A DNA stretch of 32,159 bases from an uncultured bacterium (GTDB lineage: Bacteria; Verrucomicrobiota; Kiritimatiellia; CAIKKV01; CAITUY01). A program made the position numbers and the translations under genes. Below the pieces are notes generated by a model. The model was not told the origin of the DNA. It saw nothing but the letters and a program-made list of their open reading frames with translations, and ran no database searches. Positions 8,053-16,283 of this stretch are shown here, piece by piece (position 1 is the stretch's first letter; each line of letters begins with the position of its first letter). The stretch is taken from positions 1-32,159 of the forward strand of contig CAJBSZ010000478.1 of NCBI GenBank assembly GCA_903958395.1, in the 5' to 3' direction.

Positions 8053-10092
8053 TCAGTCCCACATTGAATTAATCTGGTTTCGGACCCGGCCGACGATGTC
8101 ATCGTCCATGGATGACTGGTCATCGGGATATCCGCTGGTGCCGAAGGATGCCAGTTCACAGGACGCGCGGACATCATCGGTGAGAAATCGGGAAATCTGG
8201 GAGTAGACATGCTTGTCGGTATAACTGCCCCAACGGTGGTAGTAGCGAAGCGGCCAGGTGACGTAGAGAAAATTCCGGGCCCGGGTCATGGCCACATAGG
8301 CCAGGCGGAGTTCTTCTTCGATCTGCTTATCGTTGTCGGTTGCCATATCGGACGGCAGGCAGCCATCCGAGGCATGAATGACATACACGACATCCCATTC
8401 GCAACCCTTGGCTGAGTGAATGGTGGAGAGCACCAGCCAATCCTCATCCTTGAGCGGATTGGCGGCGATGTCGCTGGTTGAATTGGGCGGGTCAAGCGTC
8501 AGATCCGTCAGTAACTGGCGGCGCGCCTTGTAGCCTGAAGCCACCTGCTCGATATGTTCCAGATCCCGGCGGCGCGCCTGGGGGTTTTCATAGCGCTGTG
8601 CCATGATGTCATCATAGAAGGAGCGGATGCGTTGTACCTGGGCCGCGGGGTTGCCTTCTCCGGCGGTCACGAGATCATCCATTAACTGGCAGAGATCCGC
8701 CCAGCCGGCCTTGGCGGCGGCGGGCGGGGCAAAGGTCTTGAGGGCACGTGGATCGTGCGATTTGGTCACATGGGTGATGATTTTCGCAGCCGTGGCAGGA
8801 CCGATTCCCTCAATCATCTGGAGGATCCGGTACCAGGCGATTTCGTCTGACGGATTTTCCGCGATCCGCAGGAAGCTGATCAGGTCCTTGACGTGGGCCG
8901 CCTCAAGAAACCGCAGGCCGCCGTATTTGTGGTAGGAAATGTTGCGACGGGTCAGCTCGATTTCGAGGGAGTCGGAGAGATGGCCGGCCCGGAACAGTAC
9001 CGCCTGTTTGTGGAGGGGGATGCCCTGTTCATAGTGTTCCAGGATTTTTGAGACGACAAACTGGTCCTGCGTGGCCTCGTCTCGGCACGTGACGATAACG
9101 GGGCGTTGGCCTTCGCGACGGGCAGACCAGAGGTCCTTGGTAAACCGCTCACGGGCCTGGCTGATCAGGCGGTTGGTGGTTTCGAGGATCGGTTCAACGG
9201 AGCGGTAATTCTGTTCCAGCGTGATCACGGTGGCACCGGGGAATTGTTTTGGAAAATCCAGGATGTTTCGCACATTGGCCGCGCGGAAGCTGTAGATGCT
9301 CTGGGCATCATCGCCGACGACCGTGATGTTGGGATTGAAACGACGTAACCCGCGGAGGATGTCCGCCTGAACGGTGTTGGTGTCCTGATACTCGTCCACC
9401 AGAACGTGGTCGAAACGACCACCGATTTCCCGTGCCATGGCCTCGCTGCTGAGGAGTTGGAGCCAGTAGAGCAGGAGGTCATCGTAATCCAGAACCCCTC
9501 GTTGTTGTTTACGGATCACATACTGGGTGAAGAGGGCTTTGAACGGCTCCTTGTATTCCAGGCACCAGGGGTAATGTTTGGTGAGTACGGGTTCCATCAT
9601 TTCGCAGCCGTTGACGCAGCGGGAGTAGATGCCCAGGCAGGTGCTTTTCCGGGGGAAGCGCTTATCGTTGCGGCCGAGGTTGAGTTCATGGCGGACCACA
9701 TTCATCAGGTCAGCCGAGTCTCCCTCGTCCATGACTGTAAAGTCGGAAGGCAGGCTGGACTGCTGGGCGTACATACGGAGGATGCGGTTCGCCATGGAGT
9801 GGAACGTGCCACCCCAGACGCGGCCGGTCATATGGGCGCCGTGCGTGGAAGCGGCGGCCGCGCGTTTGAGCATTTCCTCGGAGGCGCGCCGGGTGAAAGT
9901 CATGAGCAGGATTCGTTCAGGGGGTGTGCCCTGGGCGATCAGATAGGCGACCCGGTAGGCGAGGGTCTTGGTCTTTCCGCTTCCGGCTCCGGCGACCACC
10001 AGAAGCGGGCCCTCACCGTGGACGACGGCCTTTTGCTGCTGGGGGTTCAGATCCGAGAGCCAGTCGAGATTATCGTGTGTCAGTTCAGTCAT
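8053..10092 (-). CDS. uvrD: UvrD/PcrA/Rep-type 3'-5' DNA helicase (SF1A)
   Basis: A 679-aa superfamily 1 helicase used in repair or fork restart. In order: the Q-motif-like 'LNPQQQKAVV', Walker A 'AGAGSGKT' (residues 34-41), motif Ia 'MTFTRRASEEM', Walker B 'VLVDEYQDTN', motif III 'VGDDAQSIYSFRAAN', motif IV 'LEQNYRS', motif V 'VLSTIHSAKGCEWDVVYV' and motif VI 'EELRLAYVAMTRARNFLYV'. The length matches UvrD/PcrA/Rep without a nuclease domain. Motifs do not separate UvrD from PcrA or Rep, so the symbol names the family. The C-terminus lacks an obvious PcrA Tudor-like tail. It is convergent with the preceding operon and divergent from the tRNA gene. Confidence 0.93.
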   Translation of the reverse strand: MTELTHDNLDWLSDLNPQQQKAVVHGEGPLLVVAGAGSGKTKTLAYRVAYLIAQGTPPERILLMTFTRRASEEMLKRAAAASTHGAHMTGRVWGGTFHSMANRILRMYAQQSSLPSDFTVMDEGDSADLMNVVRHELNLGRNDKRFPRKSTCLGIYSRCVNGCEMMEPVLTKHYPWCLEYKEPFKALFTQYVIRKQQRGVLDYDDLLLYWLQLLSSEAMAREIGGRFDHVLVDEYQDTNTVQADILRGLRRFNPNITVVGDDAQSIYSFRAANVRNILDFPKQFPGATVITLEQNYRSVEPILETTNRLISQARERFTKDLWSARREGQRPVIVTCRDEATQDQFVVSKILEHYEQGIPLHKQAVLFRAGHLSDSLEIELTRRNISYHKYGGLRFLEAAHVKDLISFLRIAENPSDEIAWYRILQMIEGIGPATAAKIITHVTKSHDPRALKTFAPPAAAKAGWADLCQLMDDLVTAGEGNPAAQVQRIRSFYDDIMAQRYENPQARRRDLEHIEQVASGYKARRQLLTDLTLDPPNSTSDIAANPLKDEDWLVLSTIHSAKGCEWDVVYVIHASDGCLPSDMATDNDKQIEEELRLAYVAMTRARNFLYVTWPLRYYHRWGSYTDKHVYSQISRFLTDDVRASCELASFGTSGYPDDQSSMDDDIVGRVRNQINSMWD

Positions 10093-10272
10093 TCATCAAC
10101 TCATTTCCAAAAGCATTAGCATGACAGAAAGAGGAGTGTGCTTCAAGAGGGGTGGGCTGATTTTTGTCGGTTTTTTATCTTGCTAGGAGAAACTTCAGAC
10201 GCCATTATACGCGGCCTTGTTGGAGTCCGATGCGCTTACGTGCCTTTGAATTCCGGCAATTGATTTCAAGGC

Positions 10273-10357
10273 GGTGGGATTCCGGAGTGGTCAAACGGGG
10301 CAGACTGTAAATCTGCTGGCTATGCCTTCTAAGGTTCGAATCCTTATCCCACCACCA
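10273..10357 (+). tRNA. tRNA-Tyr (anticodon GUA)
   Basis: An 85-nt class II tRNA. The acceptor stem is GGTGGGA (10273-10279) paired with TCCCACC (10347-10353), with discriminator A and an encoded CCA (10355-10357). The D stem CCG/CGG, the anticodon stem GCAGA/TCTGC around the loop with GTA, the long variable arm (GGC-TAT-GCC) and the T arm TAAGG-TTCGAAT-CCTTA all pair. The long variable arm plus GTA identifies tyrosine. Confidence 0.97.
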
Positions 10358-10404
10358 ACCTTTAAAACCGGGAGAACCCTCTTCGGTTCCAAACTTTTCT
10401 CTTT

Positions 10405-10483
10405 GTGGGAGGGGCGCTGTGTGTCGCGACAGAGCCAAGACAGGCTCCCGGGAGAAGGTCGCGGCGCACAGCGCCCCTCCCAC
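10405..10483. repeat. REP-like inverted repeat downstream of tRNA-Tyr
   Basis: Two 26-nt arms at 10405-10430 and 10458-10483 are complementary at 24 of 26 positions. The first 17 bases, GTGGGAGGGGCGCTGTG, pair perfectly. A second short stem (GAGCC/GGCTC) sits in the 27-nt loop. There is no T tract, so this is not a standard intrinsic terminator. GTGGGAGGGGC-type palindromes resemble the dispersed REP elements linked to RAYT transposases; that link is an inference because only one copy is in the window. It lies between the tRNA and the 3' end of the EF-hand gene. Confidence 0.75.
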
Positions 10484-10582
10484 GGAGCCTTGAGAAAGCC
10501 GTTACCCCCTCAAAGGGTAGCAATAGGGTCAGTCTGGAAAGTCGATTTGCCGGTCCCCGATTCTCCGTCCCTCGAGGACCGA

Positions 10583-11242
10583 TCAGTTGGCGTCCAACGC
10601 CGCTTGTAACAGGGCGGCTTCGTCGCGGTCAATCACGCCGTCCTTGTTGGCGTCGAACGCCAATTCAATGTCATTGCTGACAATTGCTTTCCCGTTTGTA
10701 GCAATGATGATTTTGCGATCCTTGAACATTGCCCTGGCCTCAATCCAGTTCAAGTAGCCATCTCCGTTGGCATCGTATCTTTTTTCCAGCATCGTATCAG
10801 CCACAGCCCTGTTTTGGAGCCAGTAAGCTCGGTGTTCAGCCGGCGTGATGATGCCGTCATGGTTGACGTCGAGATGCGTCAGGTGAAACGTTCTGAGCTC
10901 GGAGGCATCCACTTTGCCGTTGTGGTTGAGGTCGGCCGCTTTTTCCCAAGGGCGGTTCACTGCAGATAAGGTGCGGCCATACCCCAGTTCGCGTGCCCGG
11001 GTTACTTCTGCGGGTTCCACGATGCCATCGTGGTCACGATCAGCCTTGGCTTCCCAGGGGGTGTTCACCGTGGCCGCCTGCTTGGCGGCCCATGCCCTGT
11101 CCTTACGGACTTCTCTTGCCGTAACCACCCCATCATGGTTCCGGTCCGCGTGACGAGCCCGGACGGCGCGTGGAGGTTCTCCCCAAGCTGTGATCCCGAG
11201 TGTTGTGATGAGTCCAGCCATCAACCAGTGCGTCGTGTTCAT
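10583..11242 (-). CDS. secreted protein with six EF-hand calcium-binding loops
   Basis: A 219-aa protein with an N-terminal signal peptide (hydrophobic core about residues 7-20, probable cleavage near Gly21). Six canonical 12-residue EF-hand loops follow, with D-x-N/D-x-D/N-G...E positions at 33-44, 68-79, 104-115, 125-136, 157-168 and 197-208. For example, DANGDGYLNWIE and DANKDGVIDRDE are intact. Almost the whole mature protein is calcium-binding repeats, with no enzymatic domain. This points to a periplasmic or secreted calcium binder. Helices between the first four loops are short and Arg/Ala/Trp-rich, while the last two loops are separated by a longer segment containing 'KIIIATNGKAIV'. 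It is a single gene, divergent from enolase. Confidence 0.88.
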   Translation of the reverse strand: MNTTHWLMAGLITTLGITAWGEPPRAVRARHADRNHDGVVTAREVRKDRAWAAKQAATVNTPWEAKADRDHDGIVEPAEVTRARELGYGRTLSAVNRPWEKAADLNHNGKVDASELRTFHLTHLDVNHDGIITPAEHRAYWLQNRAVADTMLEKRYDANGDGYLNWIEARAMFKDRKIIIATNGKAIVSNDIELAFDANKDGVIDRDEAALLQAALDAN

Positions 11243-12856
<1,614 letters not shown>

Positions 12857-12881
12857 ACGGCGTTTGGGTTTAAATAGCAAG

Positions 12882-12919
12882 CCGTCATCGGCGGGCGCTG
12901 GTGCGTCTGCCGATGACGG
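12882..12919 (+). terminator. hairpin between eno and ftsB-like gene
   Basis: CCGTCATCGGC (12882-12892) pairs perfectly with GCCGATGACGG (12909-12919) around a 16-nt loop. Only a weak T-rich stretch (TATTTAT) follows, so it may attenuate or process the eno transcript rather than fully stop it. It also argues against the TTG start at 12864 for the next gene. Confidence 0.5.
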
Positions 12920-12935
12920 TATTTATCAGACGATC

Positions 12936-13247
12936 ATGAACTTTTGGGTTTTGATCTACCGTTTCGCCTGGTTGGTTGTCATCACGTCCTGTGTGGTGGC
13001 GGTGGTATGCGTATTTCTTCCCAAAACCCACAACTACCAGACTCTTCAGAAGCGGAAGGACGGGCTGGAACAGGGAAATGCCCTGATGGAGTCCCGGGAT
13101 CGTCAGCTTCAGCAGAATCAAAAACGGTTCCGATCCGACCCCGCCTTTGTTGAGCGTGTTGCCCGGGAGCAGGGGATGGCCATGCCGGGTGAGACGATCT
13201 TCAGGTTTCCCGCCACCAATTCATTACCCCGGAAGGTGACTCCATGA
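12936..13247 (+). CDS. FtsB/DivIC-like septum formation initiator
   Basis: A 103-aa protein from the ATG at 12936; the alternative TTG at 12864 would run through the hairpin. It has a short cytoplasmic end, one membrane helix ('FAWLVVITSCVVAVVCVFLP', about residues 9-28), a coiled-coil region ('LQKRKDGLEQGNALMESRD' and 'LQQNQKRF'), and the typical closing segment 'DPAFVERVAREQGMAMPGE'. In FtsB/DivIC that segment follows the coil and contacts FtsL/FtsQ-type partners at the division site. FtsB-type genes commonly lie next to eno, as here. The stop overlaps the lipoprotein start by 4 nt (ATGA at 13244-13247). Confidence 0.85.
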   Translation: MNFWVLIYRFAWLVVITSCVVAVVCVFLPKTHNYQTLQKRKDGLEQGNALMESRDRQLQQNQKRFRSDPAFVERVAREQGMAMPGETIFRFPATNSLPRKVTP

Positions 13248-14032
13248 ACACACGCTTTCCATCACGAGGAATTCTTAATTGTCTTGTGCTGATGGGAGTG
13301 CTTGCCGGGGGCACGGGATGCATCAAGATCGATACCAGCCTAAGCTTGAACCGCGATGGGAGCGGATCCTTGCGCACCATTTACGGGATGCCGACCTTTC
13401 TGATCAAACAGATGGAGTTGACCCGTCAATGGACGCGATCTCTGGACTTTGCGGGGGGGAAATCCACCAATGCGCCGCTTCCCGCGTTGGATATCCCTAT
13501 GATTTTTGATGAAACCGCGCTGAGTAATCGATTTCGGATGATGACGGCGGATGGGGTGAATCTGGAAAGCCTTCGTACCCGGGAGCAGGGCGGGTGGAAG
13601 TATGTTGATTTCAATCTCAAATTCAGCCGGTTTGAGGGTCTTGTTAAACAATCCTTTCTAAGGGAATGCGGAGTTGTTTTTACAAGGGTGGGTGATGATA
13701 CCTGCAAGGTGTCTATTTCCCTGCCCCCGGTCGGGGTGAGCCCGGATCTTTCAACCCAGACCAGTCCGGGGGCCTCCGCCAAGTTGACTCCGTTTATGAA
13801 CGGGCTGCGTGTTGTTGTCCGCGTTGATCTTCCCGGGGAAATCCGGAACAGTTCCTCGACGATGAGTGATAACCGGCGCGCGACATGGGAGTGGGATTTT
13901 GACAAGGATGCCAGCGCGATTGAACGATTGACGAAGGATCGGATTATTGTTGTTTTTGACGGGCGGCAGGTGCGCTTCAATAATTTCGAGAAGCCGGCGG
14001 GCGGAACGTCGCTTCGGAAAACAGGACAGTAA
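13244..14032 (+). CDS. putative lipoprotein, LppM-like architecture
   Basis: A 262-aa protein with a signal peptide ending in a plausible lipobox (LAGGTGC, Cys26). The mature part begins with 'IKIDTSLSLNRDGSGSL', a pattern seen in a broad group of lipoproteins with a strand-rich domain after the Cys. A central segment 'LKFSRFEGLVKQSFLREC' and a C-terminal segment 'RATWEWDFDKDASAIERL' followed by 'IIVVFDGRQVRF' complete it. No enzymatic motif is visible. It is translationally coupled to the ftsB-like gene. The family call is weak; the export signal is clearer. Confidence 0.7.
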   Translation: MNTRFPSRGILNCLVLMGVLAGGTGCIKIDTSLSLNRDGSGSLRTIYGMPTFLIKQMELTRQWTRSLDFAGGKSTNAPLPALDIPMIFDETALSNRFRMMTADGVNLESLRTREQGGWKYVDFNLKFSRFEGLVKQSFLRECGVVFTRVGDDTCKVSISLPPVGVSPDLSTQTSPGASAKLTPFMNGLRVVVRVDLPGEIRNSSSTMSDNRRATWEWDFDKDASAIERLTKDRIIVVFDGRQVRFNNFEKPAGGTSLRKTGQ

Positions 14033-14037
14033 AAAGA

Positions 14038-14100
14038 CCCGAGGGTCCCCTCAGGCGAACGACTTCAATATCCTCTCAACTGCGAACTCGGGCTAATTTT
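14038..14100 (+). terminator. weak terminator candidate after the eno operon
   Basis: CCCGAG (14038-14043) can pair with CTCGGG (14087-14092), followed by CTAATTTT. A smaller hairpin GAGG-GTCC-CCTC lies at its start. The 43-nt loop makes this a weak candidate. Confidence 0.25.
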
Positions 14101-14101
14101 G

Positions 14102-14128
14102 AAATAACTTTGTATTGCAAAGTTATTT
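14102..14128. promoter_or_regulatory. perfect palindrome, candidate operator of the exosortase operon
   Basis: AAATAACTTTG (14102-14112) and CAAAGTTATTT (14118-14128) form an 11+11 bp perfect inverted repeat with a 5-nt centre. It overlaps a possible promoter: -35 TTGCAA at 14115-14120, a 17-nt spacer, and -10 CATCAT at 14138-14143. It lies 41 nt before the first ATG of an operon that encodes its own winged-helix regulator, so autoregulation is likely. An AT-rich palindrome of this size fits a dimeric winged-helix protein. Confidence 0.65.
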
Positions 14129-14169
14129 GCGTTGTGTCATCATGGGGGCAGTTCAAGAGAGGAATACCC

Positions 14170-14754
14170 ATGATCGCTAGCCATATTCATGACGCACTCG
14201 GACAAGTTGACCGGATGAGGGATCTGATTCTCGAACGCCGACGCTTCCGCGGCTATTCCGGCATTGCTCGGATGCTGGGCGGGGGCGTCGCTCTCGCCAC
14301 CACCCTCGTGCTCGCCCGCGTGGAGGCCCTTCATACCCCGCTGCTCCAACTCGCGGGCTGGAGCGTTGTCCTCGCCGCCGCCCTCATCCTGAATTATGTA
14401 GGGTTAGCGATGTGGCTTTTCAAACGACGGGGCTTAGAGCCGCTCCTCACTGCCCTTCGCCCCGCTCTGGAAGTGGTGCCGGCTCTCGCCATTGGAGCCG
14501 CACTGAGCCTCGCACTGGTGTTTCGGGAACATTATGACCTGCTTTTCGGGGTGTGGATGTGCCTCTATGGCCTTGCCCACATGGGGTATCGCCATTCCCT
14601 GCCGGTTGGCATCATCGGGGTCGGTCTATTTTATCAAATAGCCGGCATTTTTTGTCTCCTGGCTCCAGGTATTACGTTCCTGAACCCCTGGCCCATGGGG
14701 CTTGTCTTCTTCATCGGCGAAATGGTTGGCGGTTGGATCCTGCGAAGTGAATAA
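14170..14754 (+). CDS. small integral membrane protein, first gene of the exosortase operon
   Basis: The ATG at 14170 is chosen because GAGAGGA precedes it; an in-frame start at 14110 would lie inside the palindrome. The 194-aa product has a short amphipathic N-terminus ('IHDALGQVDRMRDLILERRRFRG') and about six membrane helices, including 'LQLAGWSVVLAAALILNYVGLAMWLF' and 'PVGIIGVGLFYQIAGIFCLLAPG'. It ends in 'GLVFFIGEMVGGWILRSE'. Small membrane proteins with this kind of start are often encoded beside HTH_34-type winged-helix regulators, as here (46 nt downstream); that is recollection, not proof. No catalytic residues are evident. Confidence 0.75.
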   Translation: MIASHIHDALGQVDRMRDLILERRRFRGYSGIARMLGGGVALATTLVLARVEALHTPLLQLAGWSVVLAAALILNYVGLAMWLFKRRGLEPLLTALRPALEVVPALAIGAALSLALVFREHYDLLFGVWMCLYGLAHMGYRHSLPVGIIGVGLFYQIAGIFCLLAPGITFLNPWPMGLVFFIGEMVGGWILRSE

Positions 14755-14799
14755 GAATTTGAATTGATGGGCGCAAAGAGCGCGAAGGAGTAAATACAA

Positions 14800-15180
14800 A
14801 TGAGACAAACCCTTGAAGCGGATACGAGCACTTTGGAACGTCTATTCCATGAACCCAACCGGATGGCGATTCTGTCGGCGCTCTGTGCGGCGGGGGACCC
14901 CCTCTCTTTTACTGAAATCAAGGCCTTGAGCGGGTTGACTGATGGCAACTTAAGCCGCCATCTCAAGGCGCTGGAGGACGCCGGTGTGATCCGCATCAGT
15001 AAAATGTTTGTCGGTGTCAAACCCCGAACCACCGTGACACTCACAGACAAGGGTTTGAAGCGGTTCGACGACTATTTATCCGCCCTTGCGGAAGTGTTGA
15101 AAAAAGCCAGGAAGGCCATGGCGACAGATCGCCAGAAAACCCCTCTTATCCAAACCATGGGGAGAAAGGTGTTAGCCTGA
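14800..15180 (+). CDS. winged-helix transcriptional regulator (HTH_34-like)
   Basis: A 126-aa DNA-binding protein. 'LFHEPNRMAILSALCAAGD' begins the winged helix; the recognition segment is 'TEIKALSGLTDGNLSRHLKALEDAGVIRI'; the wing is 'VGVKPRTTVTLTDKGLKRFDDYL'. The layout matches the one-domain winged-helix family that resembles MarR/ArsR proteins but lacks metal ligands. It probably dimerises through the C-terminal helix and binds the palindrome at 14102-14128. AAGGAG lies 9 nt before the ATG, inside a phrase (GGGCGCAAAGAGCGCGAAGG) that looks like a dispersed repeat. The stop overlaps the next start (TGATG at 15178-15182). Effector unknown. Confidence 0.85.
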   Translation: MRQTLEADTSTLERLFHEPNRMAILSALCAAGDPLSFTEIKALSGLTDGNLSRHLKALEDAGVIRISKMFVGVKPRTTVTLTDKGLKRFDDYLSALAEVLKKARKAMATDRQKTPLIQTMGRKVLA

Positions 15181-16283
15181 TGAAACACTTGGCGGGATGG
15201 ATCGGTGGAGCGGCCTTATTGCTCGGGATGCCGCTTCTGGGGATCTGGCTTGCGGGCGGTTCCATAGCGCCCTATCTGAAAATGCCGCCCCGAACCGACT
15301 TTGTCTCTCACTCGCCATTTTCATGGCCGGCGTTCTGCGGCTTGGCGTTTCTCATCGTCGCCGCGATGGGGCCTTTTGTCTGGCGGATCGTGACCTTCGG
15401 TCCAGCGACAGTTAAGAAACCCATTATCAGCCATTTCCCCTGGTGGGGGTGGTTGGCCCTGTCCTTTGGTGCGGTTGCATGGGTTCTGGCCTGGTCTCGA
15501 TTCCCCTGGTTCGTGCCCTTCCAGCCCTATACCTTCACCCCCTTGTGGGTGGCTTATATTATTGTCATGAACGCCCTGGCCTATCGGCGTACGGGACGCT
15601 CGCCGCTGACCCAGTCCCCGGGCTCCTTTCTCGTCCTTTTCCCTATCAGTGCCGGCTTCTGGTGGTTCTTTGAATACCTCAACCGCTTTGTTCAAAACTG
15701 GCATTATATCGGAATTGCGCCCCTGACCGCGGAAGAATATGTACTGAGGGCGACGCTTCCCTTCGCCACTGTCCTGCCTGCTTTTGTCGCCACCCGCGCC
15801 TGGCTGGCGAGCTTTCCCCGACTGACTTCGGGTCTGGTCTACTGGCGCCCTTGCTTAGTGCAGCATCCGCGCCGTCTCGCTTGGGTGGGTTTAACACTTG
15901 CCGCCGGGGGATTGGCGGGTATCAGTATCTGGCCCGAGTTCCTTTTTCCATTGCTCTGGATTTCTCCATTAATGGTCATCGCCTCCATTCGGGCACTGCA
16001 GGGGATTTCCACGCTTCTTAACGCCCCCGGTCACGGGAACTGGCAACCTTTGTTTCTGGCAGCCCTTTCCGCCCTCGTCTGCGGGTGTTTCTGGGAGATG
16101 TGGAATTTCTACAGCCTGGAAAAATGGATCTACACGGTCCCCTTTGTGGATCGCTTCCGACTTTTTGAAATGCCGCTGCTCGGTTTCGCCGGCTACCTGC
16201 CGTTCGGCCTCGAATGCGCCTTGATCGCTGAGTGGGTCGGCGTCAGGCAAGAACACAGTGGCAGTAAGGAGGAATCAAGATGA
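15180..16283 (+). CDS. polytopic membrane protein with duplicated E-x2-N...W-x-Y motif
   Basis: A 367-aa protein with about ten membrane segments. Two similar motifs lie at the ends of helices in the two halves: E165-x2-N168-x5-W174-x-Y176 (WWFFEYLNRFVQNWHYIG) and E306-x2-N309-x6-W316-x-Y318 (FWEMWNFYSLEKWIYTVP). This suggests an internal duplication with paired Glu/Asn/Trp/Tyr sites near the membrane surface. The second copy is followed by 'FRLFEMPLLGFAGYLPFGLECALIAEW'. Such polar residues within helices suggest an active or binding site, but I do not know the function. It is coupled to the regulator upstream (1-nt overlap) and to the LDI-like gene downstream (4-nt overlap). Confidence 0.75.
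   Translation: MKHLAGWIGGAALLLGMPLLGIWLAGGSIAPYLKMPPRTDFVSHSPFSWPAFCGLAFLIVAAMGPFVWRIVTFGPATVKKPIISHFPWWGWLALSFGAVAWVLAWSRFPWFVPFQPYTFTPLWVAYIIVMNALAYRRTGRSPLTQSPGSFLVLFPISAGFWWFFEYLNRFVQNWHYIGIAPLTAEEYVLRATLPFATVLPAFVATRAWLASFPRLTSGLVYWRPCLVQHPRRLAWVGLTLAAGGLAGISIWPEFLFPLLWISPLMVIASIRALQGISTLLNAPGHGNWQPLFLAALSALVCGCFWEMWNFYSLEKWIYTVPFVDRFRLFEMPLLGFAGYLPFGLECALIAEWVGVRQEHSGSKEESR

Noticed and set aside
9406-10119. A 237-aa plus-strand open frame opposite the helicase gene
   Set aside because: The helicase motifs on the minus strand are complete, and this frame shows no motif or export signal.
14763-14790. Mobile element suggested by GGGCGCAAAGAGCGCGAAGG
   Set aside because: The phrase resembles a common dispersed repeat, but only one copy is here and it simply contains the ribosome-binding site of the regulator gene.
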